The notes under the pieces were generated by a model. The model did no database searches. It saw nothing but the letters and a program-made list of their open reading frames with translations, and was not told the origin of the DNA. Positions 38,721 through 51,100 of a stretch of DNA of 64,000 nt are shown piece by piece. The DNA is from Strigops habroptila (Eukaryota; Chordata; Aves; Psittaciformes; Psittacidae), in contig NC_044284.2 in assembly GCF_004027225.2 (NCBI RefSeq), positions 44,316,420 to 44,380,419 on the forward strand, written 5' to 3'. Positions within the stretch are counted from its first letter, which is position 1; each line of letters opens with the position of its first letter. The translations under genes were made by a program, and so were the position numbers.

Positions 38721-41700
38721 TCTGTATCGCCTGCCGCAACTCCCAGAAGAGCGAAGCCACGCGAGACCTCATCCTGGAAACCCACCCGGCCGCACAGGTC
38801 TCTACTGTGGAAGTTGACCTGGGCAGCCTGGCTTCCGTGCTGCGTGTTGCCCGTGAGCTCCGCTGCAGGTATTGGGTCTCCATCCTCTGCCCCACCGGAC
38901 CCCCCTGGTCACCCCCTGCCTCTCACCCTTGTGTTCTTTCCCACTCAGGTTTCAACGCCTGGACTTTGTCTACCTCAATGCTGGGATCATGCCCAACCCG
39001 CACGTGAACTTCAAGGCACTCTGGCATGGTCTTCTCACTGGGTAGGAGGTGTTGGGGGGTCTAGTCCTGGCTTGTGGGCAGTATGTGGTGCTGGCAGCAT
39101 CATCATGGCCAAAGCATGCCTGTGGGTCCAGGGCTGAAGATGATCGTATCTCCCTTTCCCAGTGTGACGCAGAGCACATCACTGTAGGATGCGTAGGCTT
39201 GGCAGCTGGGTGAAGTGCCAGGGTACTCTAAGATACCCAGAGCTGTTTCTGACCCCTAGTGTGAGGCCTGCTGCATGCGGGGGGGAGGGGGTGAGGGCAA
39301 GAATTCACCCAAAGCCTGTAGCTCCTGCCATTAAGTACTGAGTGAAGAATGCTGGTGTGTTGCTGGGGAGGTGTAGGTTGCTCTTACTGGGTTTTGTTTT
39401 GGTTCCACTGTAGGTTTTTGTTGTTCTCAGCTGTATATTGTGGTATTTAGTGAAGCTAATAGTTGATGCTGGTATAGGCATTGTTAGTCTATAAGCAATG
39501 TGGGGAAGTTGAGCTAGGGAGCAAAGTGACTCGCATTGTGTTTAAAGCAGTTGTTGGGAGTGTTGAACACGGATGCTAGACTGCTTTCCTTATCTGAATT
39601 GGGCATGGCCCTAGGGCTTAGTTCCACGATGGAGCTTGACTTTGTTATCCAAACATGAAATGGAAGAGCAAGAATTTTTTTTTAATGGAACTTTACTGTG
39701 ATGAATTGAAAGAAGGGGCAAGTCTTCTCTGGTCTAGTCAGTATTGAGACACTTGCAAACAAAGGGGCTGAGATGCTCTGTGAGCTTTTCAAAGCCATTT
39801 TTTTCATGGCTTAATAGAACCTTTGAAGGTGAAATTAAAGAGTCTGTGTGGAGCCTGTAAGGTGAGGGATACTTCTGAAGTGCTGAAGTTGGGGAGCAGT
39901 AGATGCTTTCTAGCAATGTTCATCTCCTGTCCTTGGCTTCCAGGAAGTTACTTCACATGCTGACCACTGCAGAAGGCATAATGACCCAGACGGACAGGCT
40001 GAATGGAGATGGACTTCAGGAGGTGTTTGCCACCAACCTCTTTGGACACTTTATTCTGGTGAGACTGCATATGAAGATCGAGCCCTTGGCCTGGTGGTTG
40101 ATGTGGGTAGAGATGGGTCCAGGCAGTAGTAATGAATAAGTTCTGTCTTGCAGGTTCGGCTGCTGATGAAGGCTGCAGCCTGGCAGATAAGGAATGGTAG
40201 GGCAAAGGTCTCGGGCTTTGTTTAAATAGCAGTAAATGGTGATAGTCATTGCAAGGGTTAATATAATTTTGAGGTTAGTCTAGTTAACCAGTGAATAGAG
40301 GTAGACCATATGTAGTTCTCTCTCCAGGGTGAATACCAAGGCTTGGCTGTGTTAAATTCTGAAGTGTTTAACTGACCCATGTAGGAGAATAGTGGCTGCT
40401 TGTAAATGTTCCTTGTGCTGAAGCTGTACCTGAGCAGTGGCTGCTTCTGGCTACTCTAGTGAAGACTGGCCAAGAAAGCTCAGATAGCTCACAGCTTTTA
40501 AGAACTATAAAGCTGTACTGTAACACTTGAAAATCACTGTGTTAAGGAAGTTAGCAATTCTTTTGCAGGTTCGTCAACTTGAGTCTCTACTCTGCGGTAA
40601 CGAAAAGCCTTCACGACTCATCTGGACCTCTTCCAGCAATGCTAGGGAGTCTGCCTTCAGCCTCTCTGACTATCAGCATGCCAAGGGGCAGGAATCATAC
40701 AGTTCCTCCAAATATGCTACTGACCTGACAAGTGTGGTTCTGAACAGGAAATTTAATAAGCAGGTGATGATGGGGTTTGCATGTCTGAAGAAACCTAATG
40801 AGCTCCTACTATTTATAATTATCATTACATTGTTGTTACCTGGTTACATTCATTCACAGCAGCCTGATATATTCCTTAATGCACATTTAAGAACTAAATG
40901 GAGGCTGAGGTTGAACTGGTGTTGTGTATAGTGGAGAATCGTAGAATGGTTAGGGTTGGAAAAGACCTTAAGATCACCTAGTTCCAACCCCCCTTCCATG
41001 GGCAGGGATGCCTCACCCTAGACCATGTCACCCAAGGCTCTGTCCAACCTGGCCTTGAACACTGCTGGGGATGGAGCATTTACCACTTCTTTGGGCAAGT
41101 TGTTCCAGTGCCTCGCCACGGTCACAGCAAAGAACTTCTTTATATTGCTTCTGGGGCTTTTGTCAGAAGCAGAAGATTTTTAGGAGTGGTCCTTACCTTG
41201 CAAGTTCTAGCTCACTTTTTAGACCAAATAACTGGTCTTAAAGAGCAAAGAGCTGCTGCTCTTTTCAGGTGTACCTGCCTGTCAGAACAAGGCTGCTCTG
41301 GCAGCTTTGCCTGCAAGCATTTGAGGTGCAGGCTTTGCTGTGTCTCCTGATGGCTCCATGCTGCTATTCAAGTTTGTCATGCGACCATGTACAAGCAACC
41401 TGCCTTTCCTGCCATGGGGGATTGCTGGATTTTGTTGGCAAGCTGCGGCCCTAGTCCACTGATAGTGATTGCACTCTTTTGAAATACTTCAGGAGAAAAT
41501 GGTTTGGTCCTGGAAGGCTGAACCCCTTCTCTTAAAGGTGAGGTAACCTTTGATCTGTGGGCTGTAATTTCTGGCATGACTGCTGTTGTTGCTGTCGAGC
41601 TGCATGGAGACTGCAGCGTGAGGTTGTGAAGGTGTAGCTTCCCAACACATCAGTTTCGTGGTCTTGCAATGGGTGCAGATTTAACATGCACATCTCCAAT

Positions 41701-44302
41701 TAGAGCCTTTCAGAAATTGCTACATCTAATAACTCTCTAGTAACTTTAGAGAGGAGAGTATCTACTATTAACTGGTATCTATAGTCACACTTCAGCTGAG
41801 AAGTATTGGGAGGGAAGGAGTATGTTCTGTTCTTTAACTGTTGTGTATGTGCACACTGATTGGGTTTCTTCTCTGCAGGGTCTGTATTCCAGTGTTGTTT
41901 GTCCTGGTCTTGTTATGTCTAATATGACCTACAGAATTTTACCAGTTTTTCTGTGGAAGCTGCTAATGCCCATCATGTGGTTGGTAAGTGGGTCTCCTGG
42001 CTGGTTTTGGGTTGAGGTAACCCTGCTGTCATACACTTCACTGCAAGTGGTGTGCCATGTGCTTCTGGTTCCTTGCTACCCATGCTGCTATACAGCTCTT
42101 CCTTCTGTTGGATTACACAGGCTGGTCTCTCTGCAAACCTTTCCTTTTGGCACCTTGGGGCCCTGATTTCTAAGCTGAGTTTGGAGGTTTCGTGCTGGAC
42201 AGCACTGTACATAGAGCCAGGGCTTGGCTCTTCAGCTGTAGCAGCGTTTGTCAAGGCTCCCCTTGGAAGGTTTGCCAGCCTGCTGTGGGCTTGTGAAACT
42301 CCTGTCATTTTGGTGGTAGCAGACAAAACTTGGCCCCTGTGCTTTGAAATGCCATTTGTTTCTAAAACACAGTGTATTTTTTGACGTTCTGCTTTTCTTC
42401 TCTCTAGAAGGCAGTGTTTCCTGCTCTCTTTCTGTCTCTCTGGAAAGCAAAGCCTCCTGTTCTTTATTGCTTTTTCCCCTGCTTCCTTAAAACTTTCCTT
42501 GTCTTGCTTCGTCTGGACTTCAGCTTTTCAGGTTCACTACAGTTCTGTTCCTGAAGGCTGCCTGCTCTGAGCCTTGATGCTCTTGCTGCAAGATATGCCT
42601 TTCTGCTTAAGCTGATCCTCATGGATCACATTTCTCCTAGCAGTGGAGAGGCAATGCCTTCTCGGTTGTCCTCAGCACTGGCAGTATTACAGACCTCCTC
42701 TGCCTCCTGCCATATGTGCTCTTGAAACCATTCAAGAAGAGGTGCCTGCAATGCATATGTGTGGCGTGTTGCCTCTTGCTTTGGGGGTGAGCTCCATGTG
42801 GGAGCAGGGAGAGAGGCTTGCTGATCCGGTGGGTGGCTCCAGAAAATAGCTTGTGGTCATAGAGGGATGCTTTAGTCATAAGCGTGTGGTATTACCTGTA
42901 GTCAGCTTTGAGAAGCATTGCTACCTCTGGTAGATTATCTGGTGTGGCTGGGCTGCAGAGGGCTGGCCAAAGAAACCTTGGGCTACCATACAGATTCTGT
43001 CACGTACTTCTTTTCCTCTCAGATCCGTTTTTTCGCCAAAACTTATACTCTGACCCCATATAATGGAGCAGAAGCTCATGTAAGTAGTTCACAACTTGAT
43101 TTTAATATTCCTTCCAGGGTCTGCTGGTCTGAACAAAGATCCTCTCAACGAGGCTGGTGGGTGGGTGGTGTATTTCAGCCCTGAATAGCATACAGCAGTG
43201 AGTGCTGGGGGACCAGCTACGACTGGGGCTGATCTGCCAGGTGATGCTTTATGACCTTCATAAAAATAAATTATTTTGGAAAAACACTCTTCCTTCCCTC
43301 TCAGTCAGGGAGAATGCTGCTCTCCCTGATGGCAGTCAAGCAGCTGCAGACATGCATGCTTGATGGAGGCAGGTAGCAGTGTGCCTCAAGTGCAGTAGTG
43401 AGTAAGTTTAGCCATGTTGAACTGCTTTAGTGGTTTAGCACTGGGACATAACATGTTTTACTGTTGGCTTGGGCAGGTCACAGCTGAGGGGAGCCAGCTC
43501 AGAAGTACTTCTCTAAATACGAAGTCTTCCCTTGCTTGGTGAAAGCACCTGTGATGTGTTCTCCTCAGTCCATTGGCACTTGGGTCCTTGACTGCAGGCT
43601 TGGTTGGGACAGTGTGTGCTGGACTTGTACATGTTTGGGCTGTTCTTCCTAGGTGTGGCTTTTCAAACAGAAGCCAGAGCACCTGGATGCACTTGTCAAA
43701 TACCACAGCTGTACTTCTGGACTGGGGAAGAGCTACGTGGAGCCCAGAAAGGTACGTGGAGCCCAGAAAGGTACGTGGAGCCCAGAAAGGTACGTGGAGC
43801 CCAGAAAGGTACGTGGAGCCCAGAAAGGTACATGGAGCAGCAGCTTCCTGCTGCAGGGGACTTGGCTAGGGGTCTGCCATGCCTTGCATGGAAGGGTTGG
43901 TGCGAAGGGTGTCCTGTGGCTGGAGTGGAGACAAGATGTTGAATGCTGAGCAGTAAGGAGGGCTGTGGGGTTATCTGCAAGGTTTCCTAGAATAACTCCT
44001 GGCTCAGGCTGGAAGATAATAGAGGATGAGTGTGTAATGATGCTTCCCCAAAACATGTTCTGGCTTGTGACAGATGCCTTTAGTTGCCTCACTGTAACTG
44101 TGGAAGCTCTGGAGGTGCACCTTGCCTATCCCCAGAGCTGACCTCAGTGTCTGTGCTGGCTGCCACCACAGGGATGTCTCACAGTGCTATTCTTATTGTC
44201 TTCCAGTTTGATGTGGATGAAGAAACTGCTGAGAAACTTTATGGAAAGCTCTTGGAACTGGAGAAGCAGACTCTAGAGAGATACAGTGATCTTCTAGATT
44301 AA
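38491..44302 (+). CDS. HSD17B7: HSD17B7, 3-ketosteroid / 17-beta-hydroxysteroid reductase
   Basis: Nine exons: 38491-38525, 38665-38868, 38949-39041, 39944-40058, 40569-40763, 41879-41983, 43023-43079, 43653-43751, 44207-44302 (TAA), joining to 332 aa (human 341). This ER-bound short-chain dehydrogenase reduces 3-keto sterols after C4 demethylation in cholesterol synthesis and also converts estrone to estradiol. Seen: the NADP-binding TGASSGVG at residues 8-15, [13 protein letters not shown] (Ser171) and the catalytic YSSSK (Tyr192, Lys196), and the hydrophobic membrane-associated segment [16 protein letters not shown]. The C-terminal tail is shorter than human and ends SDLLD. The donor of exon 8 lies in a 19-bp tandem array and is thereby repeated five times; I use the first copy because it gives the conserved [17 protein letters not shown] junction. 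Confidence 0.96.
39042..39943 (+). other. HSD17B7: HSD17B7 intron 3
   Basis: 0.9-kb intron without recognised repeats or exons. Confidence 0.65.
40935..41143 (-). repeat. CR1 LINE 3' fragment, antisense in HSD17B7 intron 5
   Basis: Reverse complement of the CR1 3' end: begins GAATCGTAGAATGGTTAGGG, then TTGGAAAAGACCTTAAGATC, CATGGGCAGGGATGCCTC, GACCATGTCACCCAAGGC, and extends to GTTCCAGTGCCTCGCCAC..AAGAACTTCTTTAT. About 200 bp, 5'-truncated. Confidence 0.92.
41984..43022 (+). other. HSD17B7: HSD17B7 intron 6
   Basis: 1.0-kb intron, pyrimidine-rich around 42380-42540. No exon, recognised repeat or RNA gene. Confidence 0.6.
43734..43840 (+). repeat. HSD17B7: 19-bp minisatellite carrying the exon 8 splice donor
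   Basis: Five perfect head-to-tail copies of TACGTGGAGCCCAGAAAGG (43734-43752, 43753-43771, 43772-43790, 43791-43809, 43810-43828), then a partial copy TACATGGAGCA. The first copy is mostly exon; the border AAG|GTACGT falls inside the unit, so donors occur after 43751, 43770, 43789, 43808 and 43827 (the last is GTACAT). Confidence 0.97.
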
Positions 44303-45170
44303 GTAAAGCCAGCCTCAGTGGGATAACAGTCTCAGATAGGTAATATGGGCTTTCTTCATTCTGGTGCTGCTTGTGTTGCCTGCTGTTCTGCAGGCATGTG
44401 GCTTCAGACCCCATCTTCCTTCTCAGCAGAAGGTGAACAATTCCTGAAAATGGAAATGTGAAAACTGAAGAGAAAAAACTTAATCTTTTTGGTATGGTAT
44501 TTTTTTTTCTAGCATGAAACTGGAGACCTAGAGTAGGTGGAGACTGTCTTGACACACTTGCAAATAAGTGTCTTGCAAAAGCATGACTGAACTGCGCAAA
44601 GTTTGGGAACAGCCTCAAAACATGTGGTTTAAATGTGGCTTAGCACATGAAAGGCAACAATCTGGGGTTCTGCGCTGTGTTTTGGCTCTACACACATTAC
44701 CTGTGGCTGATCCTGAAGTACTTGAAGGCTCATCTTCAGAAGAGCTGCTCTTATACTTGTACAACAAAGCTGGGGCCAGCTTTCCGGATATGCTCACCAA
44801 GACTGAACCTTACTGGAAGTCAGGCTCTGCACAGCATGTGAAGCCAAGCTCCTGAAGAACTGCCCTGAGAAGAGCACCCATTGCCTCAGTTGTGAGAATA
44901 GATGCCTTGCTGTCCCCTGGGTGTGGGGCCGTAAAGGTTCTAACCACAACTGACTGCAGAGACTGAAGCTGTTGATGTTAACCTGCGCTCAGGGCTAATC
45001 TGCCCTGTTTGTAGCAAGAGTGAGAGGTTATGTTATTTTATGTATTCAGATCTTTTTATATAAATTTACTGTACCAACTATTCTTCCTGTTGCCTATCCT
45101 GGGGAGCTTCAAGTACCTGGTGTACTTCAAATTCTGCTACGAATAAATGATTGGAACTGACTTGTCCTGG
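44303..45170 (+). other. HSD17B7: HSD17B7 3'UTR
   Basis: AT-rich sequence after the TAA stop leading to AATAAA at 45142-45147 with TATGTTATTTTATGTATT upstream and a TTGTCCTGG/GTGGTGTTTTT downstream element. Length about 0.85 kb. Confidence 0.7.
45142..45147 (+). terminator. HSD17B7: HSD17B7 poly(A) signal
   Basis: AATAAA in ACGAATAAATGATTGG, followed within 30 nt by a G/T-rich stretch (GGCTGCAGTGGTGTTTTT). Confidence 0.7.
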
Positions 45171-48100
45171 CTGCAGTGGTGTTTTTACTCCGATAGCTGG
45201 CTGCTTTTGACTTGGAGGGCTGGAAGGGAGGTCAGTTTGTTGCCTTGCGCAAGAAGCCTGCATGTACCTGGGAAGTGTGAGGTCTCTTCATCAACAGGAA
45301 AGCTGTCAACCATCTCTTTGGGCTTACTTCTCTTGTTCCTTCTAGTTAATGAAAGACATGAGTGACTTCTGAAGACTTCAGTGTGGTTTTGTGTGTTGGG
45401 CACCAGTGGGATGTTTGAGACTATTTCCCAGCCTTAGGCACTTGGGAGACATACATGTCTCTGGTGCTTGCTCACCCTCATGTGTCACATGACTGGTATT
45501 ACAGTATTCCTGGGTGCTTTCCTGGGACCTGGCAGAGGCCAGGTGAGGTTAGGAGGGAGGCTGTGCTTGCTTTTATTCCCACCCTCCATTGTTTTTGAGC
45601 AGCTCTGCAAAGTAGAGGGGTACTGCTAGCATGGTGTGGTCTGTAGTAGAAATAGCTCAGTCTTGTATGTAGGTTGTGCAGCACTTCCAGCTCAGCCCTT
45701 GTGTGAGTATCTGAGCTAGCAGCATTAGTGTGGATGGGAATGTACTCTTTTCCCCTGACACTGGAACAGAATAAGGAGTTGGCCATCGTGGAGTGGAACT
45801 TCCACTGCCTATGGCTGTAGCTGTTCAGAGTTGTGAAGCAGATTGGGATGTGCTTATGTGGACCTTTATTAAGCCTGGAATAAAGTGGCAAATTTCTAGG
45901 GTGGGCAGAGATTGATGATGATGTATAGAACCTTTGAGGTTTTTATTGGTTGGTTGTGTTTGTTTTTTTTTTTTTTTTAATCTCTCAGGTGTGTGCCTGT
46001 GGGCTGAAGCTGGGCTTTTATCAGGGGAAGGTTGTGTCTGATGGGATGGGATGAGTGCTTTTTTCCTATGGAGCATGCAGAAACTGGTGAGGGGAGAGGT
46101 TCTGTGATACACCAGAACCAGTCTTTTGAGTTATCCATGATGCTGGTGTTGAGTAGAGCTATGAATGGGTTTCTGGGCTCATTTTAAAAGCACCCTGTAA
46201 CTCTCCCGTGAGGATTTGGAGCTCAGGGTTAGAGATGATGTGTGTTTCTGTCCTGCTGTGCCTGAGCTCAGCCCATTGTAAACTGCATGGTTTAGTTTCA
46301 TCTTAGTTGTTGTGAAGGCACCTGGTGCACTGTGATGTCTGTCACATACTGGCAGACACAAGTGTGGGATTGGGAGTTGTGGGGTATCTGCTGCAGCATG
46401 TGGTTATGGTAGGTGCAGAGGCAAAGTAGCCTCTGGGGATCTCTAGCTCAGCTTCCTGCTCAAACAGTTACATGAAGAAGGAAGAAGAGGTGCCAAAGCA
46501 CAGGTTGAGCCCAGGAGAGATTGGGCAACCTGGAAAGATGGGATAAAGTTTGTGGTTTCCTGTGAGTATGGTGCTGCATGGAGCTAGAGATGCACAATCA
46601 GTCCAGGTGTCTCCAGAAGGCTGTCCTCCATTGGTGCTCTAATGTCCTACAGCACTTGTGACAGGACCCCCTTGCTCTATAGGGGTATCTGCCTGCTTTT
46701 GTGACCACAGGCTTCACTGTCCATGCCCTTCTGCAGAAGAAAACTTGGCTGTGCTCAACTTCATCTTCTGATCCTCTCCTCCTTGTGAGAATCTGGTTAT
46801 CTTTGCACCCGAGGGGTAGGGTTGTTCTGTGGGATGGGAACTGTAATCACCTCTCAGGTTTTGTCTTTCACCCTGAAAGCACAGGTAGGACCTGGTGCTT
46901 GAAATGGAGACTGCCCAAAGGGCGGGGGCTGGCTCAGTTGTTTGTTGCCCTTGCCTGGTGAATCCAGTCCAAGGGATGCTGTGCCACCCGGTTTGGCTGC
47001 CCACCACCCAGGTGACTGTGAGCAGAGCTGGCCAACACCCTGGAGCCACCAGTCTGCAGGGAGGGATGATCCTTGTGCCCTGCTCTTGGCTAACAGATGT
47101 CTATGCAAAGGAGCTGAGTCCTCCAGCTAATCCCTTTTGGCTGGCAGGCATATCCAGGCATGACAGTAGTAATGGAGAAATGGCAACTAGGTCAAGGAGG
47201 GTGGGCAGGTACATGCATGTCAGCCTCTTCCCAATACACTCCTGTCCCCTTGCCTTTGCTTGCTAAGGTAGTATAGGCACTGCTGGTGCCATCACATGAA
47301 TTGGGTGCCTCTGCTGAGGTTGTGCATGCAGAGTTGTCAAGCCCTTTGTGCAATGGAAACAGGTCCTGCCTGGAGCACGGGGTCCTGCAGCAGAGCGGGG
47401 TGGTGCGAAATGCCAGGCATGAGTAAGATCTAAGACAGGAGCTTTCCAGAGATGCTCTAGGGCAGGTCTTGAGCTTGAAAACTCCTTGTGGTTGCTTTAT
47501 GAGGTGTTGTGCAATGACTGTATCTAATCATCATGCCTCATCCCGAGCCACTGGTTTCTTATCTTCCTGGGCAAATGTGTTGTCTTGCTCCAAAAGCAGT
47601 CTGAGTCCTCCACTGCTTTGCAGCTCAGCTGGCTTCCAGCTACTTTAGGGCACAAGTAACAAGAGCATGGGTGGGAAACGCAGCCCAAGACGGGGCCGAG
47701 GGAGGAGAAAGCTTGGTATTGGTGCAGCAGGCCTGAAATCCCTATGTCTGGGTGACCTTTGCCTCTCCCGGAGGGGAAGGTGACGCGATTGAAGGTAACA
47801 ACAAGGACCAGTACATGTCCCTGTAAACAGAGGTGGATGTAGTACACCCAGCTTGTTTTGAAACATCTTTGAACAGCAACTTTGATGTTGAAAGTGCTAG
47901 GAGCGGAGCTGCCCAGAGGCAGGGGAGAGGAGAGATGTAGCTCTGAAGAGCTGGGTGAGAAATGGGGAGCAGAAACTTCTCTGAGAGTGTGTGACAGGGA
48001 AGAGGTGAGAGGGACGTGGATCCAGGTGGGTTTTGCTGAGAATGGGTGAACTGTAGTTCCCAAGAAGTTTTCTATTGGGAGAGAGAGTTTGCACCTCCAG

Positions 48101-51100
48101 CCAGCCCTGCTCCAAGCAGACCGCCTGCCTCGTGGCTGGCTCAGGGATATGTCCAGGTAAGTTCTGAAGTCTCCAGGGATAAAGACCCCACAGCCCTGCT
48201 GGGCCTTGTCCTGGGGCTGGTTCCACACACCACCCCACTTTGCATCTTCCAAGGGAACAGTAAGGCTGACTTGCTTGAAGGGTGAGATGTTGGAGGCTTG
48301 GGGCAGACATATGCTACATGGCCAAGGAAATGGGAAAGCCCAAAGAGAGCCAAGACTGCCTACGGGGTCAGGAAGGCTTTTCAGTGTTGCTTTGCAAAAC
48401 AGGCAGCTATGCCCAAAGGAGAAACCTTGAAGGGGAGCTGGTGGATGAGTTCAGAATCAGCTTGTGAGAATAATCAGAATGAGTATTAAATCCTTTATCT
48501 AGCTCATCAATAGGTGCTCCTGTGTGAGAGCAGAGTTTGGAGAGGCTGTGGTGCCCTAATTAACATTTTTGGCATCAGTGAGAGGAGCCGGGGAAGGCTG
48601 TCCTGCCAGAAACCCTCTTGCAGATGCAAGGATTTGTATTATACCAAAGTGCTAGTAGGGGAGACTACAGGGCAGGCAGATGAACAACCAGGGCTGGATG
48701 ATGTTCATCTTCAAGCTGAACTGAAAACTGCATTCATTTCTCCCTTACAACTGCCTCAAGCAAAGCAAATATGGGCAGCTGGCTGGATACCCAGCCTGGG
48801 GTCAAGCTGTGCAAGGTCTTGCTGCAAGGCAGCACAGATGCTAAATGCTTATGCAGGATCCTCTTTCTCGAAAGAGAAGCTATTAAAGATGCACGGTACT
48901 CCAGGCAAGCACAGTGCCAGTCTTGCCATGATCTTTGTTTCTGTCTTTCTCAGCAGAAGTTTGGTCAGTTTGGTTTGTTTCAGTCTACATCTGCCACCCT
49001 GGCCAAGCATTGCACACCCTCAAGGGACATCAGTGACCTCGGGGGTGGTGGGGATCTAGCCAGTCTCTACAAGTGGCTGTGTGGGTCACAGCTAAGAGGA
49101 CAGCCATGCTTTGGAGCATCGTATTCAGCTCTGGACGCATAGGCATCCTTGCCCGCAGCTCAGGTACTCCTAAGATTCACCTCTGAAGTAGCTCCATGAG
49201 TCACTGTGGCCTGCACTGCTCTGGGAAGCACAAAGCAGGTGCGGTGATATCTCGTGTCCTTGTCATCTGAATAGGTGGTGGCTCATCTATGGTGAGCCAG
49301 CAAAAGCCAGACCTGTGGAAATGGTTTGGGTATGTCATTTCCAAGCAGCGGCACGTGGAGGCTGCAGGGATGCTGCTCTGCTCCTGCCTGCGTCACAGAG
49401 CCCAAGGACATGTGCTGCATTGTCTCTGGGCGCTAGTTAATGGTTTGTTAATGGCCTTAAAATGCAGTTATACTACTCAGGTGTGGAGCAGATCCTCACA
49501 CTACCTACCCATGCTCTGCCTGCCAGCAGCTGCCACAACCTGGGGGTCAGGAGGGCTGCGTCATATTCCTGTCTTTAATTTCCTGGATACCTTAGAGCGG
49601 GTCATGGCTTCCTTGGCCTTGGGCAGCTCTTGGGTTGACTCAGGCTCTTCCTGTAGTGCTCAACAGCTCCACAGACAGCTCATGATGAGCATTCTTGTCT
49701 GGAGAGGGATGTCTTGCCACCTGGATCTGGCCCACATGGATGGGACTGGGCAGAACATGCTGATGGGGGACACCACTTGGGTCCATGTGCTAGCAGAAGT
49801 GTTGAAGAACAGAAAGGGTTGGAGGCCAGCTGTGGGGATGGCTCCGTCTCTGAGCTAGCTGCCAGGCGGTGGCGGAGATTGAGGTCAGTGAAGTTAGGGA
49901 GAGGAGGCTGTAGCATGCACATTGCCTCATGTTTAGGCTGTAAGGGAGCACCAGATCTAAGGTCAGAGAAGTTAGATTGATGGGGCAATGGCAGTCTGGG
50001 CATTTCTCTGTATACAGGCAGTGGGTCGTGTCTCCAGATGTTTTGTTATAGGCTCACTGGAGTGTTGATGGCATGGCTTCTGGAGGTTCCTTGTTGAATA
50101 TGTCCCTCTTGGAAGAGCAGGACTAGCACCAGCACTAATAATCCACCTCCCTGTTCCCTGCAGAGCCCCACAATGCTGGTCATGTCCTTGGGTTCTCCTG
50201 CTCCTCTTTCATGTTCTGAGTCATGAGGCTTTTGGATCCAGCGGTCTTATGTGCCTTGCATTTCACACCTGAGGTAAAAGGTCCACCCTCATGCCCAAAC
50301 ACCTCCTGTAGTGTGAGCTCTCTCCAAGGGGGAAGATGTGTCGGGGTAGCATAGACCCTTGATGCTCAGCCACAGGGACATCTGTGGTGGAGCTCGCTTC
50401 TCTGCATGGGGTGGGTGCATTGGCAGCTGCCTCGTTGCAAAGTGAGCCTTTTGGGGACCTGGCTGCCATTTCCAGTGGGATCAGAAGTCAACAGAGGTCC
50501 CCCTGGCTGGGGGGGGGGGCAGCCAGTCACATGAGCAGTGCCCAGTTTGGGTCCCACAGCAGACACTGGGATTGAACTTTTGCCTTTCTGCAATGTGGCC
50601 CTTTGGCTGGTGAACCACCCGGCAGCCTGCCAGCCCAGCAGGCAGCTTGCTGGATGCCAGAGACCTGCCTCAGTCCTGTGGGTGCCAGCGGCTTCCTCCC
50701 ACCCATGTGGTGATGGCTTTTGGCACTTCCTTCATCAACAAAGCCCTTGGCAGGTTTGGTCGCTCCTGCCAGACCTGCTGGTGTCCTGGGACCAGCATTT
50801 AATGAGAAAGGACCACGAGGGTGGGACATCTCCTGCAGGAAATGTCCTGTGTGTGCACAGGTTAAGAGCTGGGTCCAGCCTCTTTCCCCAAACTCGAGGA
50901 CCATGCGGTTGGGGTGTAGAACAGTAGTGTTGGTGAGGGTATAGGGGAGAAGAGTGAGAAAGTAAAGGTGGTGGGATTAGAAGAAGTATCTTCCCAAATG
51001 TCTCTTGGATCCCCCATGAGCCCACAGGATCCTCACTGAGGCGTGGACACTGACCGAAGTGGAGCAAATTGCTGTTGTCCCAGGGCAAACAGGGATCGTG

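Noticed and set aside
38125-38895. 256-codon frame on the - strand at the HSD17B7 start
   Set aside because: Spans a CR1 end, a CpG island and antisense HSD17B7 exons; not a gene.
43734-43828. Reading the repeat as a long repetitive exon ([19 protein letters not shown] repeats) in the normal protein
   Set aside because: The conserved family junction is at the first donor; the longer in-frame form is kept only as a splicing possibility.
47524-48252. 242-codon frame on the - strand in the HSD17B7-OLFML2B spacer
   Set aside because: The longest frame in the spacer, but I recognise no family, its composition is random-looking and there is no promoter or poly(A) context.
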